Assembly: GCF_000308275.2 (NCBI RefSeq)
Contig: NZ_HG529491.1
Location: 183,477 to 247,476, forward strand
DNA: 64,000 bases
Direction: 5' to 3'
Origin: Levyella massiliensis
Lineage (GTDB): Bacteria > Bacillota > Clostridia > Tissierellales > Peptoniphilaceae
In this document: positions 1 to 9,793 of the stretch, piece after piece
Layout: the number at the start of each line of letters is the position of its first letter
Numbering within the stretch: position 1 is the first letter of the stretch
The notes under the pieces: model-generated
What the model saw: only the letters and a program-made list of their open reading frames with translations
The model's database searches: none
What the model was told of the DNA's origin: nothing
Program-made: the position numbers and the translations under genes

Positions 1-851
1 TAGACATGATCTTTATCCCAGTAGCTGTCGTTTTTGGTCAGAACCGCTTTGGATTTTTCTGTGTTCTCCGTCAGGATATACGGACCATTGTAAAGAATGG
101 AGTCGAGCTGTTTCGAACCGAATTTGCAGTCTTTCTTGTTCGGAGCGCCCAGTTTGCAGCCGTTGCCCTTACTTTCGAGGAACTCTTTGTTAATCGGATA
201 CAGCACCGTGTAGTTCGTCATCGAATCAAAATACGGTACGGAGATGGGCTTGCCATCTTCACCCTTTTGCATCGTAAACTCCAAGGTATTCTTATCTACG
301 GCTTTAACCCCAACCTTTTCCCACGCAGCATCACTGAAGTCACTGTGGAGATAGTCGGAATAGCCATCGATAACATCCATGAGCAATTCTTTTGCACCGG
401 AGTCAAATTCTGCACCGTGACGTAGGCCTGTAACAAAGTCTTCTGCTGTTACTTCGCCATATTCTTCACCCTGGTTGGTCACCCACTTGACACCCGGACG
501 AATCTTAAAGGTCCATACAGAAGCGTCGTCATTCGGTTTCCAGGATTCTGCAATAGCCGGTTGTAACTTGCCGTAGCCGTCAGTCTCTACCAGACCGTCG
601 ACCAAGTTTGCATTGACCTCATGGTCTGTCTGCAACGCTGTAGCGACATAGTCCATGTTCTTGACTTCACGAGCGGTAGGTAACGAAATTTCTTTATCGG
701 CAGATTCCAATTTCTCACTGCTTGTGCCTTTGTCCGCTCCGGATTCGGTAGCTGACGTGTCTCCCCCCTTATTGGCCGGAGCTCCGCATGAAGTCATGCC
801 TAATGTTAATAATAAGGCCAGACCCAGGGCAGCAAATTTCTTGCTGTTCAT
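1..851 (-). CDS. Oligopeptide ABC transporter substrate-binding lipoprotein (SBP family 5), C-terminus beyond the window
   Basis: About 283 N-terminal residues are present; the frame runs open off the left edge. The ATG at 851 follows a GGAGAA-type ribosome site. A short basic N-terminus and hydrophobic stretch end in MTSC, so Cys22 is the expected lipidated residue of an extracytoplasmic lipoprotein. A Ser/Thr/Asp/Glu-rich linker follows, then family-5 features: a segment LVDGLVETDGYGKLQPAIAE, the sequence WTFKIRPGVKW, a stretch VTAEDFVTGLRHGAEF and an NGPYIL motif. The family delivers oligopeptides to Opp/App permeases, fitting a peptide fermenter. The rest of the transporter is not in view. 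Family assignment is firm; the substrate is inferred. Confidence 0.88.
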   Translation of the reverse strand, partial: MNSKKFAALGLALLLTLGMTSCGAPANKGGDTSATESGADKGTSSEKLESADKEISLPTAREVKNMDYVATALQTDHEVNANLVDGLVETDGYGKLQPAIAESWKPNDDASVWTFKIRPGVKWVTNQGEEYGEVTAEDFVTGLRHGAEFDSGAKELLMDVIDGYSDYLHSDFSDAAWEKVGVKAVDKNTLEFTMQKGEDGKPISVPYFDSMTNYTVLYPINKEFLESKGNGCKLGAPNKKDCKFGSKQLDSILYNGPYILTENTEKSKAVLTKNDSYWDKDHV

Positions 852-1091
852 ATTCTCCTCCTACTCTCCTTGGTTACCGGTGTTCCCTTCCTACAACAGT
901 GTTTCTTCAACTGCGGCTTATTACCGTCTTCTACAAACGCTTTATGAGAAAACGCGCGACGTTCGCCGCCTCCTCGTTCCCATCAGACGAAAGGTTTTCA
1001 TATCGGGAACCGTTCCGCAATTTACGTAATTATACCGTAAAACACTCCACTTAACAAGTGCATATCCATCAAACCTTTGGTATAAAATTCA

Positions 1092-1682
1092 CTAAAATGA
1101 GACGCCTGCTTGCTTCAACGCCCCTTCCACTTCCGACTGTCGATAGGGCGATTGCAGGTCGGCATGGGTCAACTTTCCGTTGCGAATCTGCATGACGGCG
1201 GGAATGGTTTCAATGTCGTGCTCTTTGGCAAAGTCCGCAAAGCCGGTTTCTTTTTCCGTGTCCAACGCAACCAACGGGAGGTTGTTTTCTTTCACGATTT
1301 TTTCAAGGATCGGTGTTAACTTCACGCAATACGGACATGTCACGCGCCCGGCATAGACGAGTAGCTCTTTTTTCTGTGCCAACGCTGTCTTCAATTCTGA
1401 CATGGTGATCGACGGATAACCTTCCACGATGGACAGATATTGTTCCTGCTCTTTCGTAAGCGGTTCCTTTTCGGACGACGCCTCGGAAGAAAACGCTTCA
1501 GATGACTGGCTTTCCGTATTTTCTGACGTAGCGACGGATGCCACAGAGGAAATAGAGGTTTCCGACGAAGCCGGCGTTTCGCTTGCAACGGGGCCTGTCT
1601 TGCCACAAGCCGATAATCCGCATAGCAATGCCATTGCTAAAGCAATCGTGCCGATTTTTTTTGCATTTCCTAATGCTCTCAT
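1092..1682 (-). CDS. Thioredoxin-fold lipoprotein with CPYC motif, last gene of the suf operon
   Basis: The 196-residue protein starts at the ATG at 1682, preceded by GGAGGAAG and overlapping the sufU stop as ATGA; an upstream in-frame ATG at 1733 lies inside sufU and has no good ribosome site. Residues 1-26 are a lipoprotein signal ending LSAC (Cys26). Residues about 30-75 are a Ser/Glu-rich linker. A thioredoxin-like domain follows, with CPYC at about 116-119 and a conserved-type IPAV cis-proline segment. The protein should sit on the outer face of the membrane, acting in disulfide exchange or bacteriocin-transport-accessory-like chemistry. Its link to cytoplasmic SUF assembly is not obvious; coupling to sufU is seen directly. 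Confidence 0.8.
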   Translation of the reverse strand: MRALGNAKKIGTIALAMALLCGLSACGKTGPVASETPASSETSISSVASVATSENTESQSSEAFSSEASSEKEPLTKEQEQYLSIVEGYPSITMSELKTALAQKKELLVYAGRVTCPYCVKLTPILEKIVKENNLPLVALDTEKETGFADFAKEHDIETIPAVMQIRNGKLTHADLQSPYRQSEVEGALKQAGVSF

Positions 1683-2113
1683 TTTTCTTCCTCCAGCATA
1701 TCTTTTAAGGTGCGCCATGCAAGCACCGCACATTTAACGCGTTGCGGCATATGCGAAATGTCTTTTAAAGCTACCGCATCGCCTAAACTTTCTTCCAAGG
1801 TTTCCTCATCCGTCTTTTCGCCTTTAATCATGCCAAGAAAGGCGGAAATGGCTTCCTCCGCTTCCTCAACACGTTTCCCTTCCATCAGCTCGCACATCAG
1901 TGACGTGGATGCCTGGCTGATGGCGCAGCCGTGTCCCGTGAAGGAAATGGCCTCAATGCGGTCTCCCTCCCGTTTCACATGGAGCGTAATATCATCGCCA
2001 CAGCTCGGATTATGTCCGCGTTCGCTCGCAGTCGCATCATCCATCTCATGGCGATGGTCGGAATGGCGCGCATGTTCCATCACAATTTGCGTATAAACTT
2101 GTTTCATATCCAT
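1679..2113 (-). CDS. sufU: SufU, Fe-S assembly sulfur-acceptor protein
   Basis: At 144 residues it matches the usual SufU length. The three zinc-binding cysteines are visible at Cys38 (PSCGD, with Asp40), Cys63 (GHGCAIS) and Cys128 (RVKCAVLAW). In Gram-positive bacteria SufU accepts persulfide from SufS and passes it to the SufBCD scaffold. The insertion between the second and third cysteines, typical of SufU against IscU, is present. The ATG at 2113 has AGGAGG seven bases upstream and overlaps the end of sufS by ten bases, indicating translational coupling. Confidence 0.93.
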   Translation of the reverse strand: MDMKQVYTQIVMEHARHSDHRHEMDDATASERGHNPSCGDDITLHVKREGDRIEAISFTGHGCAISQASTSLMCELMEGKRVEEAEEAISAFLGMIKGEKTDEETLEESLGDAVALKDISHMPQRVKCAVLAWRTLKDMLEEEK

Positions 2114-3393
2114 GGGGCATCCTCCTTCGAGGCGGCATCTGCCGTCAATCCCAAGACGCTACGCACATTTTCCACCGATTTCAAAAAGGCATCCACTTCC
2201 TCCACCGTATTGTAGAATGCCACGCTGGCGCGGCAGCTCGAAGAGATGTGCAAACCGCGATGCAGCGGCTGCGTGCAGTGATGGCCGGAACGAATGGCTA
2301 CGTCCGAAGCGTCCATGATGGTCGAAACGTCATGCGGATGCGCTCCCGCCAGATTGAAGGCGACCATGGTCCCCGTTTCATGCTGCCGCGGGCGATAAAT
2401 CGTCACGCCGCCCAAGGCTTCCAATTTTTCGGCTAAATACGAAGCCAACGCTTTTTCATAGGCTTCGATCTTATCCAAGCCGATCCCTTCGAGGTACGTG
2501 ATAGCGGCATCCAAGCCGATCGCTCCGCCGACGTTCATCGTCCCCGCTTCAAACTTATAGGGCAATTCGGCAAAAGTCGAGCTTGCATCTTCGACGTATT
2601 CGATCATTTCCCCGCCATAGAGGAAAGGCGGCATGGCTTCCAATAACGCGCGTTTGCCATAGAGGACGCCGATCCCAAACGGTGCGCCCATCTTATGCCC
2701 CGAGAATGCAAAGAAGTCGCAACCGAGATCCTGCACATCAGTAGCCGTATGTGGCGCATATTGCGCACCGTCCAGCACGGTCACCACGCCGAGTGCATGT
2801 GCTTTTTCAATCATCGCTTTCACCGGCGGCAATGTCGCAATCACGTTCGAGGCCGCACTGATGGCCAGCACTTTCGTCTTTTCCGACAGCTTGGCGGCAA
2901 AATCTTCCGGATCCAGCTGATAATCCTCATCCAATTCGATATAGCGCAGGGTAGCGCCGGAACGTTGGCAGGCAAACTGCCAGTTCACACAGTTGGAGTG
3001 ATGCTCCAAACGCGTTATGAGCACTTCATCGCCGGGTTTTAACACATTGAGCCCGAAATAATACGCCACCAGATTGAGCGATTCCGTCGCATTGCGCGTA
3101 AAAATAATCTGCTCCGGGCTTTCTGCATGGATAAACGTAGCCACATGCTCACGTGCTTTTTCATAGGCCTCCGTCGCATAGAGAGAAAGGCGATGATTGC
3201 CACGCAGCGGGTTCGCATTTTCATGGCGATAAAAAGCGTCCATACGTTCCAGTACCTGGCGCGGCCGCTGTGTTGTAGCGGCGTTATCCAGATAAATCAC
3301 CGGATTTGTATCTTCAAGATACGGGAAATCCCGGCGAATCGCTTCCACGTCAAATCCCGGATGCCGTAAAATTTCTTTTTCCTGTTCGTTCAT
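2104..3393 (-). CDS. sufS: SufS-type cysteine desulfurase
   Basis: This 429-residue PLP enzyme has the class V fold signature. The Schiff-base lysine is Lys234 in SGHKMGAP, and the catalytic cysteine is Cys373 in RSGHHCTQP, in the short RxGHHC loop typical of group II (SufS) desulfurases. It mobilises sulfur from cysteine for Fe-S assembly, giving alanine. The N-terminal substrate-binding segment YLDNAATTQRP is intact. It lies 18 bases after sufD and overlaps sufU, in the usual Gram-positive order sufC-D-S-U-B variant (here C-B-D-S-U). Confidence 0.95.
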   Translation of the reverse strand: MNEQEKEILRHPGFDVEAIRRDFPYLEDTNPVIYLDNAATTQRPRQVLERMDAFYRHENANPLRGNHRLSLYATEAYEKAREHVATFIHAESPEQIIFTRNATESLNLVAYYFGLNVLKPGDEVLITRLEHHSNCVNWQFACQRSGATLRYIELDEDYQLDPEDFAAKLSEKTKVLAISAASNVIATLPPVKAMIEKAHALGVVTVLDGAQYAPHTATDVQDLGCDFFAFSGHKMGAPFGIGVLYGKRALLEAMPPFLYGGEMIEYVEDASSTFAELPYKFEAGTMNVGGAIGLDAAITYLEGIGLDKIEAYEKALASYLAEKLEALGGVTIYRPRQHETGTMVAFNLAGAHPHDVSTIMDASDVAIRSGHHCTQPLHRGLHISSSCRASVAFYNTVEEVDAFLKSVENVRSVLGLTADAASKEDAPWI

Positions 3394-3411
3394 ACGTACT
3401 TTCCTTCCCTC

Positions 3412-4515
3412 TCAGCCTCGGCGCATCAGGCGGTCATGCACAGCATTGCGCACCTTGTTGCGTAATGCCAGGTCCGGAATGCGATCCAGCGCTTCCGCCA
3501 TACGCGATTCCACAACCATGCCTTCCGCTTCCTTGCGGGAAAGGCCGCGACTCATGAGATAAAAGAGCAGCTCCTCATCCACACGTCCTGCCGAAGTAGC
3601 GTGGTCGCCTTGCACGGCATCTTCATGGCAGAGCAAAACGGGCACTGCCACCGAATGCGCTTCGTCATTCATGAGGATGGCTACTTCTTCTTCATCGCCC
3701 ACGGCACCGCGTGCGCCCTTTAAGAAATCGAGCGTACCACGGAACGACTTGTGCGACTGATCAAACAGAGCGCCATCGGCGCGAATGAGCCCTTTGGAAT
3801 ACAAGCCGTGAAAACGCACATTGTAGAACAAATCCAGTGCTTCCTCATATTGTGTGAGATAGGCCACATATTCTTCAAAATACGAATCCACGCCATAGAG
3901 ATCGCCGCTCAAATTGTAGTTAGTGCGCGCACCGCCCATTTCCACATGCGCGACGCGGAGTTTTCCGCCATCGGCAATGGAAAAAGCAATGCTTTGGTTG
4001 CTTTTCGTTTCGCGGCTTAAGCGATTGAGTAATACCACCTGTAAATCGGCATCCTCTTCCACTTCAATGCGCAAAACGCCGTTACGCTGTGTGGGAACGC
4101 CCTCTTCCGCCGTAACATCCAATACCAAAGTGGCGCAATGCCCCACCGGGATGCGCAGATTCAAGCGATCCGTCAAATGCGGATGCTTCGCATCCAATAC
4201 AAAATGCAGGCTCTGCACCTCGCCGTCATGCGGTTCCAAATCGTAGGCCACATTGGCTTCCGTGCGGTTTTTCTGGTCCACGGCGGCGGAAATACCATAG
4301 GTGCCAACCTTCGGCATCAAGGCTTCTGATTTCGTCGCATCGGTACTCACGCCTTCCAATTGCAAGCCTTCAAAAGGTTTTTCCGTTGCCGGAAGCGTCT
4401 TTTCAAAGGTTTCAATGTCCGTCGCGACATCATTCACTTTTAACCAACGGCAGGTCAAAAACGGCAATACGCTCCCGCGATCCGCTATTATTTTTCTTTC
4501 TTTTACGCTTTTCAT
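3412..4515 (-). CDS. sufD: SufD, Fe-S cluster scaffold subunit
   Basis: The 367-residue protein has a weakly conserved N-terminal half and the typical C-terminal SufBD beta-helix, ending in a segment equivalent to SufB (LLFYLMSRGLSRKEAEGMVV). A conserved-type histidine lies in HEDAVQGDHATSAGRVDEE. SufD pairs with SufB and the SufC ATPase to form the scaffold on which clusters are built. Its start overlaps the sufB stop by four bases. It is somewhat shorter than many homologues. Confidence 0.9.
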   Translation of the reverse strand: MKSVKERKIIADRGSVLPFLTCRWLKVNDVATDIETFEKTLPATEKPFEGLQLEGVSTDATKSEALMPKVGTYGISAAVDQKNRTEANVAYDLEPHDGEVQSLHFVLDAKHPHLTDRLNLRIPVGHCATLVLDVTAEEGVPTQRNGVLRIEVEEDADLQVVLLNRLSRETKSNQSIAFSIADGGKLRVAHVEMGGARTNYNLSGDLYGVDSYFEEYVAYLTQYEEALDLFYNVRFHGLYSKGLIRADGALFDQSHKSFRGTLDFLKGARGAVGDEEEVAILMNDEAHSVAVPVLLCHEDAVQGDHATSAGRVDEELLFYLMSRGLSRKEAEGMVVESRMAEALDRIPDLALRNKVRNAVHDRLMRRG

Positions 4516-6074
4516 CCGATCGCTCCTTTCAATTCCAAGGTGATCAGATTGTTCATCTCCACCGCATATTCCATCGGCAGTTCTTTTGCGATCGGTTCCG
4601 CGAAACCGCGGACAATCATCGCCTTGGCTTCTTCTTCCGGAATGCCGCGGCTCATCAGATAGAAAATCGCCGTTTCATCAATACGGCCGATTTTGGCTTC
4701 ATGCCCGAGATCCACATCTTCGGTTGCAATGCGGATGGCCGGAATCGTATCCGAACGGCTCTCCGAATCCAGCATCAGAGACTCACAGGATACCGAGCAT
4801 TTCGACCCCTTTGCCTGTTCCCCGATGTCCACTGTGCCGCGATAAATGGCGACGCCACCGGATTTCGAAATGGATTTGGAATTGATGGTTGAATAAGTGT
4901 TTGGCGCATAGTGCATGACCTGCGCACCCGTGTCCAAATACTGCCCCTTTCCGGCAAAGGTAATGCCCGTAAATTCGCTACGAGCGCCTTCGCCAACGAG
5001 TAAGCTCGAAGGATACAGCATGGAGCAGGCTGAGCCGAAGGAGCCCGAAACCCATTCGATCGCACCGTCCTTTTCGACGCGGGCACGTTTCGTGTTCAAG
5101 TTATACATGTTGCGTGACCAGTTCTCTATCGTCGAGTAGCGCAGATGGGCATTTTCCTTCACGTAAAGCTCCACCGCACCGGCGTGCAAATTCAGCGTAT
5201 TGTACTTCGGGGCAGAGCAGCCTTCGATAAAATGTACCGAACCGCCTTCTTCCACCAATATCAAGGTGTGCTCAAACTGGCCGGCGCCCGGTGCATTCAA
5301 ACGGAAATAGCTCTGCAACGGAATATCTACATTGACACCCTTCGGCACGTACACGAAGGAGCCGCCCGACCACACAGCGTAATGCAACGCCGCATAGCGA
5401 TGCAGTCGCGGCGTAATGAGCTTTCCGAAATACTGTTTGATGATGTCCGGGTACTCACGCACAGCGGACTCAAAGTCCGTGTACACCACGCCCTGATCCG
5501 ACAGATAGCTGCGCATATTGTGATACACGACTTCCGAATCGTACTGCGCACCCACGCCCGCTAGGGATTCCAACTCCGCCTCCGGGATGCCAAGCTTTGT
5601 AAACGTATCACGAATTTCATCCGGCACATTTTCCCAGTCGCGTGCCATTTGCGCCTTCGGACGAATATAGGTGGAAATCTGATTCATATCCACAGCGCTG
5701 AGATCCGGTCCCCAATTGGGATTTGCAGTCTGATTGAAAATTTCGAGCGCCTCCAGACGCTTTTCCAGCATCCATGCCGGCTCGTCTTTATTGGCGGAAA
5801 TCTCACGAATAATCTCTTCCGTGAGTCCGTTCTCTACTTTGACATCGTAATCGAAGGCGTTTTTCATGTCATAAACGCCGCGCGGTAAATCTTTGACCTG
5901 GGCTTTTTCCGGTGCCTCAAATTCACCGGCAGCTAAGCGTGCTTTACGCTCCTCTTTTCTTTTAGCATGACGTTTTTGCGCTGCTTCGTTTTGCGCCGCC
6001 GTCAGAGGATTTTGCAAGGCGATGCCGGGAACGGCGGAGAGTTCTTCTCTTGGCGTCGTTTCAGGCTTCTTCAT
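4512..6074 (-). CDS. sufB: SufB, Fe-S cluster scaffold subunit
   Basis: The 520-residue protein starts at the ATG at 6074, preceded by GGAGGG; an in-frame ATG 13 codons upstream lies within sufC and is less likely. The core matches SufB strongly: KAQMARDWENVPDEIRDTF, YVPKGVNVDIPLQSYFR, FIEGCSAPKYN and the C-terminal DLGHEAKIGRID segment. The N-terminus is about 50 residues longer than usual and is charged (Lys/Arg/Glu-rich). SufB carries residues thought to form the nascent cluster and interacts with SufC. The gene overlaps sufC at its start and sufD at its end. Confidence 0.93.
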   Translation of the reverse strand: MKKPETTPREELSAVPGIALQNPLTAAQNEAAQKRHAKRKEERKARLAAGEFEAPEKAQVKDLPRGVYDMKNAFDYDVKVENGLTEEIIREISANKDEPAWMLEKRLEALEIFNQTANPNWGPDLSAVDMNQISTYIRPKAQMARDWENVPDEIRDTFTKLGIPEAELESLAGVGAQYDSEVVYHNMRSYLSDQGVVYTDFESAVREYPDIIKQYFGKLITPRLHRYAALHYAVWSGGSFVYVPKGVNVDIPLQSYFRLNAPGAGQFEHTLILVEEGGSVHFIEGCSAPKYNTLNLHAGAVELYVKENAHLRYSTIENWSRNMYNLNTKRARVEKDGAIEWVSGSFGSACSMLYPSSLLVGEGARSEFTGITFAGKGQYLDTGAQVMHYAPNTYSTINSKSISKSGGVAIYRGTVDIGEQAKGSKCSVSCESLMLDSESRSDTIPAIRIATEDVDLGHEAKIGRIDETAIFYLMSRGIPEEEAKAMIVRGFAEPIAKELPMEYAVEMNNLITLELKGAIG

Positions 6075-6831
6075 GCGAACCCTCCTCCGCGATCTCCTGA
6101 CGGATCCACTCATAGCCTTCCTGATTGATGCGATCGGCCAATTCCGGTCCGCCGTTTTTCACAATTTTTCCGTCAATCACCACATGCACAAAATCAGGAT
6201 GCAGATACTCCAAAATACCGCTGATATGGGTGATGATGAGGCAGGATTTCGTTTCATCCAAGAAATCTGCGACGCCGCGACTGACAATGCGAACGGCATC
6301 CACGTCCAAACCGGAATCTGTCTCATCCAATAAAATTAACTTCGGATCCAACACCTGCATCTGCAGGATTTCACTCTTCTTCTTTTCACCGCCGGAAAAT
6401 CCCACGTTCAAATAACGCTCGGCATATTCCGGTGCCATGGATAACTTCTCCATTTTCTTAGCAAGCTCTTTTTTGAACTTTAAGATCGATGGCGTTTTGC
6501 CCTCTTTTTGTGCCTTTGCTGTGCGCAGAAAATCTTCCACGCTCACACCCGGCACTTCTTGCGGTGCCTGAAAGCTCAGAAAAATCCCCTTGCGAGCACG
6601 AACGTCCGCGGTATCTTCCAGAATGCTTTCGCCCTCAAAAAGAATATCGCCTTCATGTACGTGATAATGCGGATGCGCCATGATGGCGTTGGCCAAGGTC
6701 GATTTTCCTGCGCCATTCGGTCCCATCACCACATGAATTTCACCCGGCTGAATCGTCAGATTCACGCCCTTTAAGATGTCGTTTTTGTCCACGCCGACAT
6801 GCAAATTCTTAATTTCCAATAATGCGGACAT
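6061..6831 (-). CDS. sufC: SufC, Fe-S assembly ATPase
   Basis: The 256-residue ABC-type ATPase has Walker A GPNGAGKST at about 37-45, the Suf-specific signature FSGGEKKKSEILQM, and Walker B LILLDETDSGLD. The DETDSGLD form is characteristic of SufC. It drives conformational change in SufB-SufD. The start at 6831 is chosen because AAAGAGGT lies just upstream; ten further in-frame codons upstream fall inside a hairpin. It is the first gene of sufC-B-D-S-U-lipoprotein and overlaps sufB by about 14 bases. Confidence 0.95.
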   Translation of the reverse strand: MSALLEIKNLHVGVDKNDILKGVNLTIQPGEIHVVMGPNGAGKSTLANAIMAHPHYHVHEGDILFEGESILEDTADVRARKGIFLSFQAPQEVPGVSVEDFLRTAKAQKEGKTPSILKFKKELAKKMEKLSMAPEYAERYLNVGFSGGEKKKSEILQMQVLDPKLILLDETDSGLDVDAVRIVSRGVADFLDETKSCLIITHISGILEYLHPDFVHVVIDGKIVKNGGPELADRINQEGYEWIRQEIAEEGSHEEA

Positions 6832-6850
6832 GTCTACCTCTTTCCTACTT

Positions 6851-6876
6851 AAAAGCCTCACCGCATGGTGAGGCTT
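6851..6876 (-). terminator. Rho-independent terminator after transketolase
   Basis: A perfect 10-bp stem (AAGCCTCACC / GGTGAGGCTT) with a four-base loop is followed on the minus strand by TTTT. It lies between the transketolase stop (6883) and the sufC start (6831), so sufC may be expressed from readthrough or from a promoter that I could not identify. Confidence 0.65.
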
Positions 6877-6882
6877 GGCAAC

Positions 6883-8883
6883 TTACCCTTCGAATGCTTC
6901 GTGATAGGCCTTGACGACGGCTTCTGCCGTGATGCCCAGTTCTTCCAGTGCCTGTGCTGCCGGTGCTGAGAGACCAAAACGGTCAATGCCCAGTGCAACG
7001 CCTTCATCGCCGACGTAACGATCCCAGCCGAAAGTCGTTCCGGCTTCCAAGCTCAAGCGATGATGAACCGCTTTTGGCAATACGCTTTCGCGATATGCTG
7101 CATCTTGCTGTTCAAAACGAGCAAAACTCGGCAGGGATACCACGGAAACGTCCGTTCCCTCTTCCGCCAGTACTTTTTGCGCTTCCAGCAACAAGTGCAC
7201 TTCCGAGCCTGTGCCGATGAGAATGCCGTCCGGTGTTTCTTTCTTAGAAGGTGAAATCACATAACCGCCACGCTCCACACCTTCTTGCGCCAGCGTATCC
7301 GACTGCGGTAGTACCGGGATGCCCTGACGGGTCAATACCAGCATGGTCGGATGATCCGTGCTTTCCACCGCCAAGCACCATGCCTGTGCCGTTTCGTTGG
7401 CATCTGCCGGGCGAATCACGTCCATATTGGGCATTGCGCGCCAGCTGGCCAGCTGCTCGATCGGCTCATGCGTCGGGCCATCTTCCCCGACGGCAACACT
7501 GTCGTGTGTAAAGACATAGATGACCGGCAATTTTTCCAATGCCGACAGGCGTGCTGCTCCTCGCAGATAATCGGAGAAAACGAAGAAGGTTGCGCCGAAT
7601 ACTTTGGTGCCGCCATGTAAGGCAATGCCATTATTAATGGCAGCCATTGCGAACTCGCGCACGCCATACCAAATATTGCGATTAGAGTCGCCCTCAGCGC
7701 GGAAGGCACCATCCGTAGCAATCTGTGTTTTGTTGGAGCTGGAAAGGTCTGCCGAGCCGCCCCAGAACAGGGGCAATTTTTCAGCCAACGCCTGAATCAC
7801 CGCATGTGAGGTGGCGCGACTTGCTTCCGCCTTATCCCCTTCTTTCCAAGAGGGGAGTGCTTCCTGCCAACCCTGCGGCAGCTTGCCGTCAAAGGCATCC
7901 CGATACATCTCAGCTAGCGCCGGATAGGCCTTTTGATAAGCAGCAAAGTCACTTTCCCAATCCTTATGCGCTTCTGCTCCACGTTTGGCAATAGTCTCCG
8001 TAAAATGCTCTTGCACTTCTTGCGGTACCGTGAAGGGTTCGTACGTCCAACCGATATTTTGTTTTAATGTTTCCGTCGCTTCCGCACCAAGCGGAGCGCC
8101 GTGCACACTATTAGTACCCGCTTTTGGCGAACCGTACCCGATCACGGTATGCACTTCAATGAAAGTCGGTTTCTCTTTCTCGGCACGTGCGGCTTCGATA
8201 GCCTTAGCAATGGCCTCCGTATCGTTACCATCCGCCACTTCCAGTACCTGCCAGCCGTATGCACGGAAGCGATCTCCGACGTTCTCGGCAAAGACCCGAT
8301 TTGTTTCGCCGTCCAGACAGATGGCATTGGAATCATAGAGGGCGATGAGCTTACCCAGCTTTAAGGTGCCCGCAAGCGATGCCGCTTCCGCGCTCACCCC
8401 TTCCATCAGGTCACCGTCGCCACAAAGGACGTAGGTATCATGATCTACGATTGTTTTACCATCTTTATTGAAAATGCCGGCTAAGTGTGCTTCAGCCATG
8501 GCCATACCGACAGCATTGGCAAAGCCCTGTCCCAACGGACCGGTGGTGGCTTCTACGCCTTCGGTATGATGCACTTCAGGATGGCCGGGCGTTTTCGAAT
8601 ACAGCTGGCGGAAATTCTTCAGATCCTCCAGGCTGACATCGTAGCCGGCCACGTGCAGAAGACTATATAAAAGAGCTGAACCATGTCCTGCCGACAGAAC
8701 GAAGCGATCGCGGTCAGCCCAAGTCGGGTCTGACGGATCTTGGCGCAAAAAGCGCGTCCACAGCGTATACGCCATAGGTGCCGCGCCGAGCGGCAGACCC
8801 GGGTGACCCGAGTTGGCTTTGTTGATTTGGTCAACGCTTAACATGCGCAGCGTATTGATGGCAAGCTGTTCAATGGATTTCAT
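6883..8883 (-). CDS. tkt: Transketolase
   Basis: The 666-residue, full-length enzyme transfers two-carbon ketol units in the non-oxidative pentose phosphate pathway using thiamine diphosphate. Visible family motifs include [13 protein letters not shown], the ThDP/Mg motif beginning [10 protein letters not shown] and ending in DSNAICLDG, the pyrimidine-domain segment [18 protein letters not shown], and RPADANET. The ATG at 8883 has a strong GGAGGAAG ribosome site. It is 79 bases after the mrp-type gene and is followed by a terminator hairpin. Confidence 0.95.
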   Translation of the reverse strand: MKSIEQLAINTLRMLSVDQINKANSGHPGLPLGAAPMAYTLWTRFLRQDPSDPTWADRDRFVLSAGHGSALLYSLLHVAGYDVSLEDLKNFRQLYSKTPGHPEVHHTEGVEATTGPLGQGFANAVGMAMAEAHLAGIFNKDGKTIVDHDTYVLCGDGDLMEGVSAEAASLAGTLKLGKLIALYDSNAICLDGETNRVFAENVGDRFRAYGWQVLEVADGNDTEAIAKAIEAARAEKEKPTFIEVHTVIGYGSPKAGTNSVHGAPLGAEATETLKQNIGWTYEPFTVPQEVQEHFTETIAKRGAEAHKDWESDFAAYQKAYPALAEMYRDAFDGKLPQGWQEALPSWKEGDKAEASRATSHAVIQALAEKLPLFWGGSADLSSSNKTQIATDGAFRAEGDSNRNIWYGVREFAMAAINNGIALHGGTKVFGATFFVFSDYLRGAARLSALEKLPVIYVFTHDSVAVGEDGPTHEPIEQLASWRAMPNMDVIRPADANETAQAWCLAVESTDHPTMLVLTRQGIPVLPQSDTLAQEGVERGGYVISPSKKETPDGILIGTGSEVHLLLEAQKVLAEEGTDVSVVSLPSFARFEQQDAAYRESVLPKAVHHRLSLEAGTTFGWDRYVGDEGVALGIDRFGLSAPAAQALEELGITAEAVVKAYHEAFEG

Positions 8884-8962
8884 GCTTCCTCCTTAATACT
8901 ACTTTCGGCGCTTCTCGCCGAGGCACAAGTCTTGAACCTTTTCTTCGAACGAACTTCGTTTC

Positions 8963-9793
8963 TTACGCTTCCGTTCTTTCCAAAATGGCGGAAAGAATCG
9001 GACGAAACGCCTCCGTATCGGCTTCTTCCACTCTTCCCGCATCAATAAGATGCGTCAATTGCGGATCAATGGGCAAGCGTGCCAAAAGCGGCAAGCCGTT
9101 TTGAGCGGCCACCGTTGCAATCGAACTCTCACCGAAGACGGCATACTGTTTCCCCGTATCCGGGGCTTCAAAATAACTCATATTTTCAATGATACCAAAA
9201 ACAGGAATCTGCATCATTTTTGTCATATTGATGGCCTTTTCGACCACCATGCTGACCAATTCCTGCGGGCTCGTTATAATCAGAACGCCGTCCACCGGCA
9301 ACGTCTGAAATACCGTCAGCGGCACATCGCCCGTTCCCGGCGGCATATCCACGAAAAGATATTCCACATCCTCATAAACCACATCCGTCCAGAATTGCTG
9401 AATGGCGCTGCCGATAAGGGCGCCCTTCCACAACACCGGATCCGTGTCATGCGGCAGAATCAGATTCGTAGAAACGATCTGAATCCCACTTTCGGTGCGC
9501 CGCGCATAAGGTGTATCGCCACGACGGGTCAAGCCGCCCTGCAAGCCAAAGGCATGCGGAATGGAAGGACCGGTAATGTCCGCGTCCAAAATCGCAGTAT
9601 CACGTCCCGTGCGTTGCATGGCCAAAGCCGTGAGCGACGTCACCATGGATTTTCCCACACCGCCTTTGCCCGACATCACAGCGATGATGTGACGAATGCG
9701 GCTTTTTTCATGCGGCGGTTGATAAAACACGGGCTTTTTACGTGCCTTATCGCCATCGCCCGTCTGTTGCGTCGTTTCTTCCTCGTTTCTCAT
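8963..9793 (-). CDS. Mrp/ApbC-type P-loop ATPase lacking the CxxC cluster motif
   Basis: The 276-residue MinD/Mrp-family ATPase has a deviant Walker A, SGKGGVGKSMVT, at about 40-51, a DADITGPS switch I segment and VDMPPGTGDVPL. Mrp/Nbp35 proteins carry and transfer Fe-S clusters through a C-terminal CxxC. Here the equivalent stretch reads ENMSYFEAPDTGKQYAVFG, so both cysteines appear to be replaced by Ala and Thr. The ATPase fold is intact, but conventional cluster binding at this site should be lost. Its ATG overlaps the isomerase stop by four bases. The family call is firm; the cluster-carrier role is doubtful for this copy. Confidence 0.85.
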   Translation of the reverse strand: MRNEEETTQQTGDGDKARKKPVFYQPPHEKSRIRHIIAVMSGKGGVGKSMVTSLTALAMQRTGRDTAILDADITGPSIPHAFGLQGGLTRRGDTPYARRTESGIQIVSTNLILPHDTDPVLWKGALIGSAIQQFWTDVVYEDVEYLFVDMPPGTGDVPLTVFQTLPVDGVLIITSPQELVSMVVEKAINMTKMMQIPVFGIIENMSYFEAPDTGKQYAVFGESSIATVAAQNGLPLLARLPIDPQLTHLIDAGRVEEADTEAFRPILSAILERTEA

